This document shows positions 1 to 7,345 of a stretch of DNA of 17,347 nt, in pieces. The first letter of the stretch is position 1; each line of letters begins with the position of its first letter. The notes under the pieces are model-generated. The model was not told where the DNA came from, did no database searches, and worked only from the letters and a program-made list of their open reading frames with translations. The stretch comes from Lysobacterales bacterium UBA2790 (lineage in GTDB: Bacteria; Pseudomonadota; Gammaproteobacteria; Xanthomonadales; Xanthomonadaceae), in contig DEHW01000086.1 of NCBI GenBank assembly GCA_002352135.1, positions 1 to 17,347 of the forward strand, read 5' to 3'. A program made the position numbers and the translations under genes.

Positions 1-779
1 ATGCGGCCGTCCTGGGGGTCGATCTCGACGCTCGCGACGCCTTCCACGCGCGCCAGACCCTCTTTGACCGCGACCGCATTCGGCGCACTCATCGACACCG
101 CACCGTGATAGCGCGAACGCGCCTCCAGTTCGGCAGGCGTCGCATCGGCGAGCACCTGACCACGCGCGATGATCACGTCGCGCTGACACACGGCGTGGAC
201 CTCCTCAAGGATGTGGGTGGAGATCAGGATGATCTTGTCGCGCGCCATCGACTGGATCAGCGAGCGCACCTCATGCTTTTGGTTGGGATCGAGCCCATCG
301 GTGGGCTCGTCAAGAATCAGCACGGGCGGATCATGCAGTATGGCCTGCGCCAGACCAACGCGTCTCTTGAAACCTTTCGACAGGGTTTCGATCGGCTGCT
401 CCAGCACACGTTGCAAACCAAGGCGTCCGATCACTTCATCCTTGCGCACACGGGTCTGCGCTTCACCCATGCCGCGCACATCGGCGACAAAGCGCAGAAA
501 TCCGCGCACTGTCATTTCGCCATAACTCGGTGCGCCCTCAGGCAGATAGCCGAGGACACGCTTGGCTTCAATGGCCTGTTCCTGCACATCAAACCCGCAG
601 ACCTTGGCGGTTCCTGCGCTGGGGCTCAGAAAGCCCGCAATCATCTTCATGGTGGTGGATTTGCCCGCGCCGTTGGGCCCCAGGAAGCCGAGCACCTCGC
701 CCGGCTTGACACTGAAACTAACGCCGTCGACGGCGGTGAAATCACCGTAGCGTTTGACTAACTGTTGCGCTTCAATCAT
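1..779 (-). CDS. ABC-2 type transporter ATP-binding protein, GldA-like (3' end cut by window edge)
   Basis: This is the N-terminal 259 residues of an ABC ATPase whose 3' end lies beyond position 1. Visible motifs are Walker A GPNGAGKST near residues 34-42, a signature loop LSKGFKRR near 135, Walker B LILDEPTDGLDP near 155-166 and the H-loop ISTHILEEV near 188. The LSKG form of the signature is common in the GldA/CcmA-like group of drug, polysaccharide or gliding-type exporters, so it is not a defect. After the ATPase core a C-terminal accessory region begins (SAPNAVAVKEGLARVEGV), typical of this group. The protein would energise export by an ABC-2 permease, which is probably encoded just left of the window. 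The ATG at 779 is chosen because the family's usual IEAQQLVKRYG beginning follows at once; the ribosome binding site is weak. The substrate cannot be told from this subunit. Confidence 0.93.
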   Translation of the reverse strand, partial: MIEAQQLVKRYGDFTAVDGVSFSVKPGEVLGFLGPNGAGKSTTMKMIAGFLSPSAGTAKVCGFDVQEQAIEAKRVLGYLPEGAPSYGEMTVRGFLRFVADVRGMGEAQTRVRKDEVIGRLGLQRVLEQPIETLSKGFKRRVGLAQAILHDPPVLILDEPTDGLDPNQKHEVRSLIQSMARDKIILISTHILEEVHAVCQRDVIIARGQVLADATPAELEARSRYHGAVSMSAPNAVAVKEGLARVEGVASVEIDPQDGR

Positions 780-953
780 GGAATTGACCTGAAATCTCTG
801 GTTGATCGGAAGCATCCATCCGCCCCATCGCCATCGCTGACGCACCGACGGAACCCTGGCGTCACCAGGACCACCCGCTGGCGCTCACGGCCGCAAATCG
901 AGCGACCAGCGAATACCGTGTTGCGCGTAAAAAGTTCCCTTGACGAAGGGCAG

Positions 954-982
954 AAAAAAAGCGCGACGGTCACCCGTCGCGC
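954..982 (-). terminator. Rho-independent terminator of the SRPBCC gene
   Basis: Read on the minus strand, a perfect 9-bp stem GCGCGACGG / CCGTCGCGC closes a 4-base loop and runs straight into seven Ts. It lies 22 bases after the stop codon of the SRPBCC/GyrI-like gene. It should separate that gene from the ABC transporter gene, which then needs its own promoter somewhere in 780-953. I see no convincing promoter hexamers there. Confidence 0.92.
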
Positions 983-1004
983 CTCGTTCGTCCGTTGGCA
1001 CAGA

Positions 1005-2117
1005 TCACTTGATCGGCCAGTACACCTCGAACTCGGTCTGGTCGACAGACACGTTCAGCTCGTTAAGGTATTCCTCGAAAGCGCGGTCATGTACTGGCTT
1101 GCCATGCGTCGCTGCATAGGCTCGCACCATATCCCGGATCAAGGGCAACGATGCCGGATGTCCCGCATAGTGGGCTTTCAATGCCTTGCCTGTGTAGGCC
1201 ACGCCCTGCAGCACCTTCTCCGGCAACCGCAGGCCTTCAAGCGGTGCCAACGTTTGCGCCAAGGACTCAGTCACTGGGGCTTGGGTCGCCCCTTCCGATG
1301 CAGGCTGTTCATCGGTGGTAGCCGCCTCGGCACTCGGGCGCCGCACGGGGATTGCCACGTCAAATTCATACTTCTTGTCGGCGAAGTTGGTGGTGATCAG
1401 ACGAACCGGACCTGCTGGTTCCAGACCGTTGGCGGCAATCGCCGCTCTCACCTGTTTGATGCCGGCATCCAATCCTTCTTCGACGGCGGTGATGTTGCGA
1501 TCAGCGGTCGTCGTCACATAAAGCATGTGCTGCGCCGGAAGATTGACCTCCTCAATGACCAAACTGCTGTAGTCATGATTCGGGATAGTCGAGAGCAGGC
1601 CGGTCAGGTTCGCCAAGCCGAGCTTCAGGTCGTCGCCAACGGTGCGACTGACATACAGACCCGCGTAACGCCCAAAGAGGTTCCACCCGTAGTCGACGTC
1701 ATATTCCCAGTTGATGTCGACCGTCTTGCCACGCTCATCCAGCGTGAAAATGCTGGTCTTGTTGGTGCCGTACGCCGCGTTCTCGATCGCGAATTCGATG
1801 CTCGAATCCTCGATGGAATCCGTGATCGTCAGCGTCCCGTTGCCAATTTTCTTGTTGGCGCTTTCAAATCGCAGAATGGCACCAACACCACGATCTGCGC
1901 CTTCCAATGTGTACTTGATCGCGGGATCGTGCATGCGCAGCGGATGCCACTCGGCAAAACGCTGGAAGCCGTTGAGCAAGTCATACACGAGGCGCACCGG
2001 GCGATTTGTCTCGACGCTATGGCGGACGTTGCGATGGTCCGGCAACGCCACACCCACGATCACAAACAGAACGGCCACCAGCAGCAGCGCGATGACAAAT
2101 TCAATAAAACGGGTCAT
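1005..2117 (-). CDS. Membrane-anchored SRPBCC / GyrI-like ligand-binding protein
   Basis: This is a 370-residue protein. A single hydrophobic segment (about residues 4-26) should anchor it in the inner membrane. Next comes an SRPBCC (polyketide cyclase/START-like) fold, about 35-175, with the typical early SVETNRPVRLVYDLLNGFQ. A GyrI/SOUL-like effector-binding domain follows from about 185 to the end. It is split by a Ser/Ala/Thr/Glu-rich insert near 265-300 and ends in EFEVYWPIK, the usual closing strand of GyrI-like domains. Both folds bind hydrophobic or small ligands, but no substrate or reaction is known to me. The ATG at 2117 is preferred over an upstream in-frame start because GGAG sits 7 bases before it and the membrane helix follows directly. 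The gene appears monocistronic, with a strong terminator downstream. Similar proteins, as I recall, are widespread in Xanthomonadales. Confidence 0.88.
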   Translation of the reverse strand: MTRFIEFVIALLLVAVLFVIVGVALPDHRNVRHSVETNRPVRLVYDLLNGFQRFAEWHPLRMHDPAIKYTLEGADRGVGAILRFESANKKIGNGTLTITDSIEDSSIEFAIENAAYGTNKTSIFTLDERGKTVDINWEYDVDYGWNLFGRYAGLYVSRTVGDDLKLGLANLTGLLSTIPNHDYSSLVIEEVNLPAQHMLYVTTTADRNITAVEEGLDAGIKQVRAAIAANGLEPAGPVRLITTNFADKKYEFDVAIPVRRPSAEAATTDEQPASEGATQAPVTESLAQTLAPLEGLRLPEKVLQGVAYTGKALKAHYAGHPASLPLIRDMVRAYAATHGKPVHDRAFEEYLNELNVSVDQTEFEVYWPIK

Positions 2118-2290
2118 TCGAAGTCTCCGAAATTGGCACCGCGCCCGAGCTCCACAGATTGTGGGCACCCCTCTAAGGACACGGGGCGGCAAGGATAGCC
2201 TGAACCGCGCCTTGCAGCCAGCGCCCAATCGACCAGCTGGATTCGGAACGGCCGACCTGGGTCAACAGGCTGCGGCAGACCGTTCTTGCT

Positions 2291-3604
2291 CTAGTTCGCG
2301 TCTCGCATCCAAACCTCGACACGGCGATTGCGCACTTGCCCAAGCGCACTGGATCGAGGGGCGACCGGGGCGGTGTCGCCGACTCCCCGCACTCTCTCAA
2401 CCGGTATCTGATAGGCCAGCAGAGCCGCTGCCACTTGATCTGCACGCTCGCTACTCAGCTGTTCCGCCTGGACGGGCATCACCTCAGCGCCATCGGCAAA
2501 GCCGATCAGAATCAAACGTTTGCCGCGCTGCTCAGGCTGCCGCATGAACGCCTGCAGACGCTCGATATCCTGCTGCGACTTGTTATCCAACGCCGCACTG
2601 GCCGGATTGAAGCGAAAGTTGACGGACAACCTCACCGCACCGTCGACCAGATTTCTGTAGACGTCAGAGGATCCAGCACGCATCGCCGGTTGATAAGCCC
2701 GAATCCGCTGCGACACAAATCCGACGCGTTCAATGATTACCTGCGCCTCGTCCGATCTCACGAAATCGAGCAGGCTTGAAGCCAGAGGCGTCATTTTCTC
2801 CGGGGCATAGAGATAGAGTCGGCGCGACAAGGGGTAGTCCTCTACAGCGACCTCTTGAGCCGATGGTGGCAAGGCATCGCCACCGTGTGATACCGCCAAG
2901 GCGCGCACACCGTTGATGCCCGTCAAGCCGACAAACCCGATGCCACCTCGATCCGCAGCCACGGCTGCGGCCAACTCCGCCGTGCTCTCGAATCGCTCGG
3001 CTCCAGAATCCAGAGCCAGATCGACCAGAACCACCTGCCTGAAGGAGTCCCACGTGCCGGAACGTTCATCGCGTGCGAACAGACGGACAACCTGCTGGCC
3101 CTGACCCAACTGGCCCCAGTTGATGATTTGACCAGAGAACAGGCGTTGCACATCAGCCAGGCTGATCGTTCGTAACGAATTGCTCTCAGGAACGATGATC
3201 GCCAAGCCGTCCAGCGCCAGCACGATTTACTGCCGCGCTGAGTCCAATTGGCCCAGGTGATTAGCATTGGCGACCTCGGCAGGGCTGACGCGTCGGGATG
3301 CCATACCGAGATCCGCCGTACCGACCATCAGGTCCTTGAAGGCCGTACTCGAACCATGCGCGTGCAGTTCGACGTCGACCGCACCGAGCCGACCGGCGGA
3401 GCGCAGGACGATCTCCTCAAATGCGAGTTGCTGACGAGCAACCTGATTCTGCCCCTGGCTACGCAACCAGGCCTCCACCAGTTCCGGCATCAGCCTTTCG
3501 CCGATGGTGTTCGAACCATGAATTCGCAGCGTTTGCTCATTGCCATAGGCTGCGGGCGCCAAAAACACACTGGCAACAACAAGCCAGAACGACCACTTCC
3601 GCAT
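2291..3604 (-). pseudogene. Exported PstS-like substrate-binding protein fused to an OmpA domain, interrupted by an in-frame TAA
   Basis: The reading frame is continuous from ATG 3604 (GGAG 5 bases upstream) to TAG 2291, spanning 437 residue positions, except for a TAA at 3227-3229 (codon 126). The first part has a signal peptide ending near AAYG, then a PstS-type domain starting LRIHGSNTIGERLMPELV and DLGMASRRVS. The part after the stop resumes in the same frame with the fold's next strand (ALDGLAIIVPESN), continues with ARDERSGTWDSF, and ends in an OmpA-like peptidoglycan-binding domain (QLSSERADQVAAALL, then NRRVEVWM). Intact, it would be a periplasmic phosphate-binding-like protein tethered to the cell wall. 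Because the frame is kept on both sides, a point change (for example GAA to TAA) or a base-calling error explains the break better than an indel. Internal restart at GTG 3223 would give a product without a signal peptide and with half the binding domain missing. No pst permease genes are adjacent. Confidence 0.85.
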
Positions 3605-3735
3605 GACTTCTCCAAGCGCGCCAGAACGAGCGCGTCAGAGTGCCAGCATGAGGTTACAGGCAGATATCACGAGGGTCGGATTGCCACTCAGGTCACCACA
3701 TCGAGCACACCGCTTTTCAACCTCGATGAAATCCG

Positions 3736-4593
3736 TCAAGTGGCATCGCCGCGTTCAACGGGGCGCGAGCGATCACTGCACCATTCACTCCATGAGCCCG
3801 CATAGACACGCGCACCGGGCAGACCCGCGTGGGTCATCGCCAGCAGGTTATGGCAGGCAGTAACACCCGACCCGCACATCAGGATCGTATCCGCGGGGGA
3901 TTTACCGCCCAGCAATCGCTCAAACTCCAAGCGCAACTGCAACGCGGTCTTGAATCCCACACCCGCATTCAGATTGTCCGCAAATGGACGATTCTTTGCG
4001 CCCGGAATGTGCCCGGCGACGGGATCCAGGGGCTCCACATCACCCCGGAATCGCTCTCTGCTGCGCGCATCGATCAACAAAGCGTCGCCGCTAGCCATTC
4101 GTGCAGCAAGCACCGCAGTGGTGATCACCTGACCAGACTGATAACGCGCCTTGTACTCGCGCTGGCGAACACGTGGCGAGCCGGTGGTCATCGCTCCACC
4201 GAGGCGAATCCACGCTTCCAGTCCACCGTCCAACACGGCGACGCGTTTGTGTCCGAGTAGATTCAACATCCACCAGAAGCGCGCGGCAATCGAACCATCC
4301 AGTCCGTCGTAGGCCACCACCTGATGTTGTGGCGTGATGCCCATGCGACCCAAAGCAAGGCAAAAGCGCTCCACGTCAGGCAGAGGGTGCCTGCCCCGCC
4401 CTGTCTTCGACAGATCCGACAGGTCAGCATCCAGACTGGCATAGCTCGCGCCCGCAATATGCCCCAAAGGAAACAAGCGGCCACCGGCACTCGGATCTCG
4501 AAGGTCAAAACGACAATCGACGATAGCCAGTTGTGCCCCGCCCAACTCCGCCTGCAGTTCCGCCGCAGAAATGAGCGTGTTCCACTCCGTCAT
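3736..4593 (-). CDS. sseA: Two-domain rhodanese, thiosulfate / 3-mercaptopyruvate sulfurtransferase
   Basis: This is a 285-residue cytoplasmic protein with two rhodanese domains. The N-terminal one (about 1-130) has IVDCRFDL and the HIAGA segment but no catalytic cysteine, having DGLDGSIAAR at that place. The C-terminal one (about 155-285) has LIDARSRERFRG, HIPGAKN and the active-site loop CGSGVTA with Cys240. The CGSGVT loop is the form usually linked to 3-mercaptopyruvate sulfurtransferases such as SseA. Transfer of a sulfane sulfur to cyanide or thiols is the family reaction; the true donor here is inferred. Length matches the family. The ATG at 4593 is chosen because GGGGAG lies 7 bases upstream; an ATG at 4608 is less well placed. 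It stands alone, with 131- and 172-base gaps to its same-strand neighbours. Confidence 0.93.
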   Translation of the reverse strand: MTEWNTLISAAELQAELGGAQLAIVDCRFDLRDPSAGGRLFPLGHIAGASYASLDADLSDLSKTGRGRHPLPDVERFCLALGRMGITPQHQVVAYDGLDGSIAARFWWMLNLLGHKRVAVLDGGLEAWIRLGGAMTTGSPRVRQREYKARYQSGQVITTAVLAARMASGDALLIDARSRERFRGDVEPLDPVAGHIPGAKNRPFADNLNAGVGFKTALQLRLEFERLLGGKSPADTILMCGSGVTACHNLLAMTHAGLPGARVYAGSWSEWCSDRSRPVERGDAT

Positions 4594-4702
4594 GACCGAT
4601 CTCCCCATAGCAGTGGCGTAGCTGACCCCAAACGCAAGACGATGCACTGACGACCGTCTGCGACGGGGGGCAAAGAGTAGCCGATGGCGACGAACTCAAC
4701 GA

Positions 4703-4725
4703 GCAGAGATTCCCACAAACTCTGC
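4703..4725 (-). terminator. Weak hairpin after the Nudix gene
   Basis: The arms GCAGAG and CTCTGC (6 bp) flank an 11-base loop, 40 bases downstream of the Nudix stop codon on the minus strand. No T tract follows, so it may be only a weak or factor-dependent stop, or chance. Confidence 0.25.
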
Positions 4726-4765
4726 CTGTATGCCGCGATCCCGGTCACCCTCGTTCCGAAGTCTG

Positions 4766-5374
4766 TCAACCCCGAAGTGCAGCAATACGATCCCGCAGAT
4801 TGACGAGCATGCTTGCCGTGGCTCCCCATATGCGCTGACCAGCAAAATCGTACTGCCAGTAGTGACGAACACGGCCCTGAAAATCCGCTTCAACCTTCCG
4901 CACACTGCGAGGATCAAGGACATAGGAAAGCGGCACTTCGAACACTTCTGCCACTTCGTCTGCACAAGGCCGCGATTCATGCGCGGCGTCGATCAGGGCG
5001 ACCACTGGCACCACGCGAAATCCGGTGAAGGTCCGGATCGGATCAATGAATCCAAGGGGCCTGACGTGCGATGGATGCAAGCCAATCTCCTCCTGCGCCT
5101 CGCGAAGTGCTGCGGCGACTTCATCGACATCACTGACATCCACCCTTCCACCAGGCAGCGCGACCTGACCCGGATGCTTGCTCAATAGATCAGTTCGCCG
5201 AGTCAAGACAATCACAGGATTGCCGGGCTCGCGCTCCACAATGCCAATCAGCACCGCTGCGGGTGCAAAATCGCGGCCATCATCCAGCAGATCAACGTAG
5301 TCCTCGGGCGTCGGCAATGTGAACCGCGGTGCCGTGGGCAATGGATACAGGGCACGCTGAATGAGCCCAAGCAT
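4766..5374 (-). CDS. CoA pyrophosphatase-type Nudix hydrolase (NudL-like)
   Basis: This is a 202-residue Nudix protein. The segment HPGQVALPGGRVD (67-79) followed by LREAQEEIGL (90-99) is the UPF0035/CoA-pyrophosphatase motif joined to the Nudix box. The REAQEE metal-binding acidic residues are intact. Family members split CoA or dephospho-CoA to 4'-phosphopantetheine and an adenosine phosphate, or clean up other nucleotide diphosphate derivatives; the specific substrate here is inferred from the motif. The ATG at 5374 is chosen because a strong GGAGG sits 7 bases upstream inside the end of the DUF1289 gene, and because the ATG overlaps that gene's TGA by one base (TGATG). This points to translational coupling. 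The longer in-frame extension to 5533 runs through the DUF1289 gene and looks non-coding. Confidence 0.93.
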   Translation of the reverse strand: MLGLIQRALYPLPTAPRFTLPTPEDYVDLLDDGRDFAPAAVLIGIVEREPGNPVIVLTRRTDLLSKHPGQVALPGGRVDVSDVDEVAAALREAQEEIGLHPSHVRPLGFIDPIRTFTGFRVVPVVALIDAAHESRPCADEVAEVFEVPLSYVLDPRSVRKVEADFQGRVRHYWQYDFAGQRIWGATASMLVNLRDRIAALRG

Positions 5375-5562
5375 CAACTCGCCTCCGCCAACAACGCGCG
5401 TTCCGTCAGCAGCACTTCCATGCAATGGCGACGCTGCCCCTCGGTCATGCTGGACCAGTCTGCAATTTCCGAGACCGTGCGCAGGCACCCGACACATTGC
5501 CCACGTGCATCCAAACTGCAGACGCCCACACAAGGACTGAGGATGGCGGTGGCACTGGACAT
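5374..5562 (-). CDS. DUF1289 small cysteine-rich protein
   Basis: This 62-residue protein fits the DUF1289 family. It has SPCVGVCSLD near the start, then QCVGCLRTVSEIADW and a final MTEGQRRHCMEVL. The cysteines at 11, 15, 23 and 26 (CxxxC and CxxC) look like a metal site, but that is inference from spacing; no role is established to my knowledge. It is the first gene of a two-gene unit with the Nudix hydrolase, its TGA sharing a base with the Nudix ATG. The ATG at 5562 has only a distant AGGA upstream. Confidence 0.88.
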   Translation of the reverse strand: MSSATAILSPCVGVCSLDARGQCVGCLRTVSEIADWSSMTEGQRRHCMEVLLTERALLAEAS

Positions 5563-5610
5563 GACTTGGCGTAGCTTCCTACGTTGATGAAAGAACCCGA
5601 GGCAACATAA

Positions 5611-5641
5611 ACGACAAGGGGCGCAATGCGCCCCTTGTCGT
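5611..5641 (-). terminator. Strong hairpin terminator after the FKBP isomerase gene
   Basis: The arms ACGACAAGGGGCGC and GCGCCCCTTGTCGT form a perfect 14-bp stem around a 3-base loop. It starts 18 bases past the FKBP stop codon on the minus strand and is followed by a T-rich TTATGTT. The hairpin is symmetrical, so it could also block antisense reading, although the T-rich side suits the minus strand. Confidence 0.85.
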
Positions 5642-5659
5642 TACCCTGCACTGTGGCGA

Positions 5660-6340
5660 TTACTTCACGCTCACCAGTTTGACGTCAAAAATCACTGCCT
5701 GGCTCGGGCCAATCGGCGAACGCGGGCTATCCCCGTAGGCCATGTCCGGCGGCAAGAAGATTTCCCAACGCGAGCCCGACTTCATCAGTGGCAGCACTTC
5801 CTGCAGACCTTTGATCGGCGCCGCTGAAACCTGCATGGTCACTGCCTGATTGCCGGTATAGGTGCTGGCAAACTCCTGACCCGTCGACAGCGAACCGCGG
5901 AAATGGATTTCAACCGTGCTGTTGGCTGTTGGCTGCGGACCCGCACCCTGATCAATCACGCGATACTGGATACCACTTGGCAAGGTCTGAATTCCCTGCT
6001 TACTACGGTTGGCAGCCAAGAACTGGTCACTCTTGGCCTTGTTTTCCGCAGCCACTCGCTCGAACTCAGCCTTCGCCTGCTCCATCAAGCGTTGCTGCAT
6101 CGCTTCCAGCGCGGCGCGCATATCCGCTTCCGGCACCGCAGGATTCTTCTTGGCGTAACCATCCTGGATGGCACGAATCACCGTGTTCAGGTCGACATCC
6201 AGCTTGCGCTGGGTGATGTCCTGACCAATCTCGTAGCCCATGGCATAGCTGAGCTTGCCTTTGTCCGAGGTGGTGTCCTGCGCCATCACGGCGCCAAAAC
6301 TCAAAGCTGCCAGCATGGCAACCGACAAGCGCAACTTCAT
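5660..6340 (-). CDS. Periplasmic FKBP-type peptidyl-prolyl cis-trans isomerase (FkpA/Mip-like)
   Basis: This is a 226-residue protein. A signal peptide runs to about residue 20 (AVMA before QDTT). An FKBP N-terminal dimerisation region follows, with LSYAMGYEIGQDI and a long charged helix near 75-110. The FKBP catalytic domain runs from about 115 to the end, marked by PSGIQYRVIDQGAG, VEIHFRGSLSTGQEF, GLQEVLPLMKSGSRWEIFLPP and AYGD. This is the Mip/FkpA/FklB layout at the usual length. It should act in the periplasm as a chaperone and prolyl isomerase for envelope proteins. The start is certain: AGGAGG lies 4 bases before the ATG. It has its own promoter at 6392-6420 and a strong terminator, so it is monocistronic. 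Confidence 0.95.
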   Translation of the reverse strand: MKLRLSVAMLAALSFGAVMAQDTTSDKGKLSYAMGYEIGQDITQRKLDVDLNTVIRAIQDGYAKKNPAVPEADMRAALEAMQQRLMEQAKAEFERVAAENKAKSDQFLAANRSKQGIQTLPSGIQYRVIDQGAGPQPTANSTVEIHFRGSLSTGQEFASTYTGNQAVTMQVSAAPIKGLQEVLPLMKSGSRWEIFLPPDMAYGDSPRSPIGPSQAVIFDVKLVSVK

Positions 6341-6344
6341 GCAA

Positions 6345-6350
6345 CCTCCT
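6345..6350 (-). promoter_or_regulatory. Strong ribosome binding site of the FKBP gene
   Basis: AGGAGG is a perfect Shine-Dalgarno core 4 bases before the ATG at 6340. It is stronger than that of any neighbouring gene and suggests high translation of the isomerase. Confidence 0.85.
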
Positions 6351-6391
6351 GGTGAGAAAACGGGACTGTCGACTGCCCCGCCAAGTCTTGA

Positions 6392-6420
6392 ATCATACCG
6401 GTACCGCTGAACCTAGTCAC
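6392..6420 (-). promoter_or_regulatory. Sigma-70-like promoter of the FKBP gene
   Basis: On the minus strand a -35 box GTGACT and a -10 box TATGAT are separated by 17 bases. TATGAT differs from TATAAT at one position, and GTGACT keeps the TGAC core. Transcription would start near 6385, giving a leader of about 45 bases before the ATG at 6340. The -35 box lies just after the folP stop codon, so the gene can be expressed apart from the ftsH-folP operon. Confidence 0.6.
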
Positions 6421-6433
6421 TCGCAGGCATGGG

Positions 6434-7336
6434 TCACTCATCATCGGGCCAACTCGGACGAGCCGAGGCGGCCCGCGCGCCACCGCCATCGACACGCGGC
6501 AAGGCGCGCAACACGGACAGCCCATCACGCGTTTCCGCCACATCATGAACCCGCACGATGCGCGCACCACGGCTGGCTGCGAGCACGGCTGCGACCACGG
6601 ACGCGGGCATCCGTTCCTCGACATTCCGTCCCGTCACAGCACCCAACATGGATTTTCGGGACAGTCCCACCAGGATCGGGCAAGCAAGCGAATCAAACTC
6701 GGCCAATCGTGCCAGCAAGGTGAAATTGTGTTCGACCGACTTACCAAAGCCAAAACCCGGATCAATCAGCAGGCGCTTCCGATTGATCCCGGCGAACTCA
6801 CAGGCGAGTAAACGATCAGCCAGGAAACGGCGAACCTCGCCGACCACGTCGTCATAGTGCGGTGCCATCTGCATCGAGCCGGGTTCACCTTGCATGTGCA
6901 TCAGACAGACAGGCACATCCAGGGCCGCCGCAGCTTCCATCGCCCCCGGCAGTCGCAATGCGCGCACGTCGTTGATCATGCCAGCTCCTGCCACGACGGC
7001 GGCACGCATGACCTCAGGTCGTGAGGTATCCACGGAAATCGGCACATCGATCAGAGGAGCCAATGCCTCGATCAACGGCACAACACGCTGACATTCTTCG
7101 TCAGCAGATACTGCCGTCGCGCCGGGCCGTGTGGATTCCCCGCCAATGTCGATGATGTCCGCGCCAGCAGACACCATCGCCATCGCACGGGCGATCCCCT
7201 CTTTCAGGGACAAGCACTGACCAGCATCGGAGAACGAATCGGGGGTGACATTCAGCACCCCCATGATGTTCACCCGGTCGAGTCGCAGCATTCGACCACG
7301 ACAGTCAAGCTGCGGTATCAGGTCCGCCTCGAACAC
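6434..7336 (-). CDS. folP: Dihydropteroate synthase
   Basis: This is a 300-residue TIM-barrel enzyme that joins p-aminobenzoate to dihydropterin pyrophosphate in folate synthesis. All signature segments are present: NVTPDSFSD (29-37), DIGGESTRPGA (63-73), DVPISVDTSR, IDPGFGFGKSVEHN (191-204), GLSRKS (224-229) and VRVHDV (261-266). It starts with GTG at 7336, only 9 bases after the ftsH TAA. The TAAGG that serves as its ribosome binding site overlaps the ftsH stop, so translation is probably coupled. A later ATG (MLRLDRVNIMG) would drop the first strand and is less likely. Being third in rlmE-ftsH-folP is the arrangement known from E. coli. No glmM follows here; an FKBP gene does. Confidence 0.97.
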   Translation of the reverse strand: MFEADLIPQLDCRGRMLRLDRVNIMGVLNVTPDSFSDAGQCLSLKEGIARAMAMVSAGADIIDIGGESTRPGATAVSADEECQRVVPLIEALAPLIDVPISVDTSRPEVMRAAVVAGAGMINDVRALRLPGAMEAAAALDVPVCLMHMQGEPGSMQMAPHYDDVVGEVRRFLADRLLACEFAGINRKRLLIDPGFGFGKSVEHNFTLLARLAEFDSLACPILVGLSRKSMLGAVTGRNVEERMPASVVAAVLAASRGARIVRVHDVAETRDGLSVLRALPRVDGGGARAASARPSWPDDE

Positions 7337-7345
7337 AAGCGAGCC

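Noticed and set aside
105..761. A plus-strand frame opposite the ABC ATPase
   Set aside because: The minus strand encodes clear Walker A, signature and Walker B motifs, so the plus frame is a shadow.
858..880. CCTGG/CCAGG inverted repeat in the 780-1004 gap
   Set aside because: It has only 5 bp of stem, common by chance at this GC content, and no context supports a function.
765..2198. A 477-codon plus-strand frame opposite the SRPBCC gene
   Set aside because: The minus strand carries a recognisable two-domain protein with a ribosome binding site and a terminator; the plus frame even runs through the terminator and has no known motif.
2118..2228. N-terminal extension of the SRPBCC protein to 2228
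   Set aside because: The extension is Arg/Cys/Leu-rich without a ribosome binding site, while ATG 2117 has GGAG at good spacing and begins the membrane helix.
3711..3739. TTGACG upstream of the PstS-like gene as a -35 box
   Set aside because: The expected -10 position reads AAAGCG, so there is no matching partner.
3736..4593. Missing cysteine in the first rhodanese domain as a possible defect
   Set aside because: Two-domain sulfurtransferases normally have an inactive N-terminal domain; the C-terminal CGSGVTA is intact.
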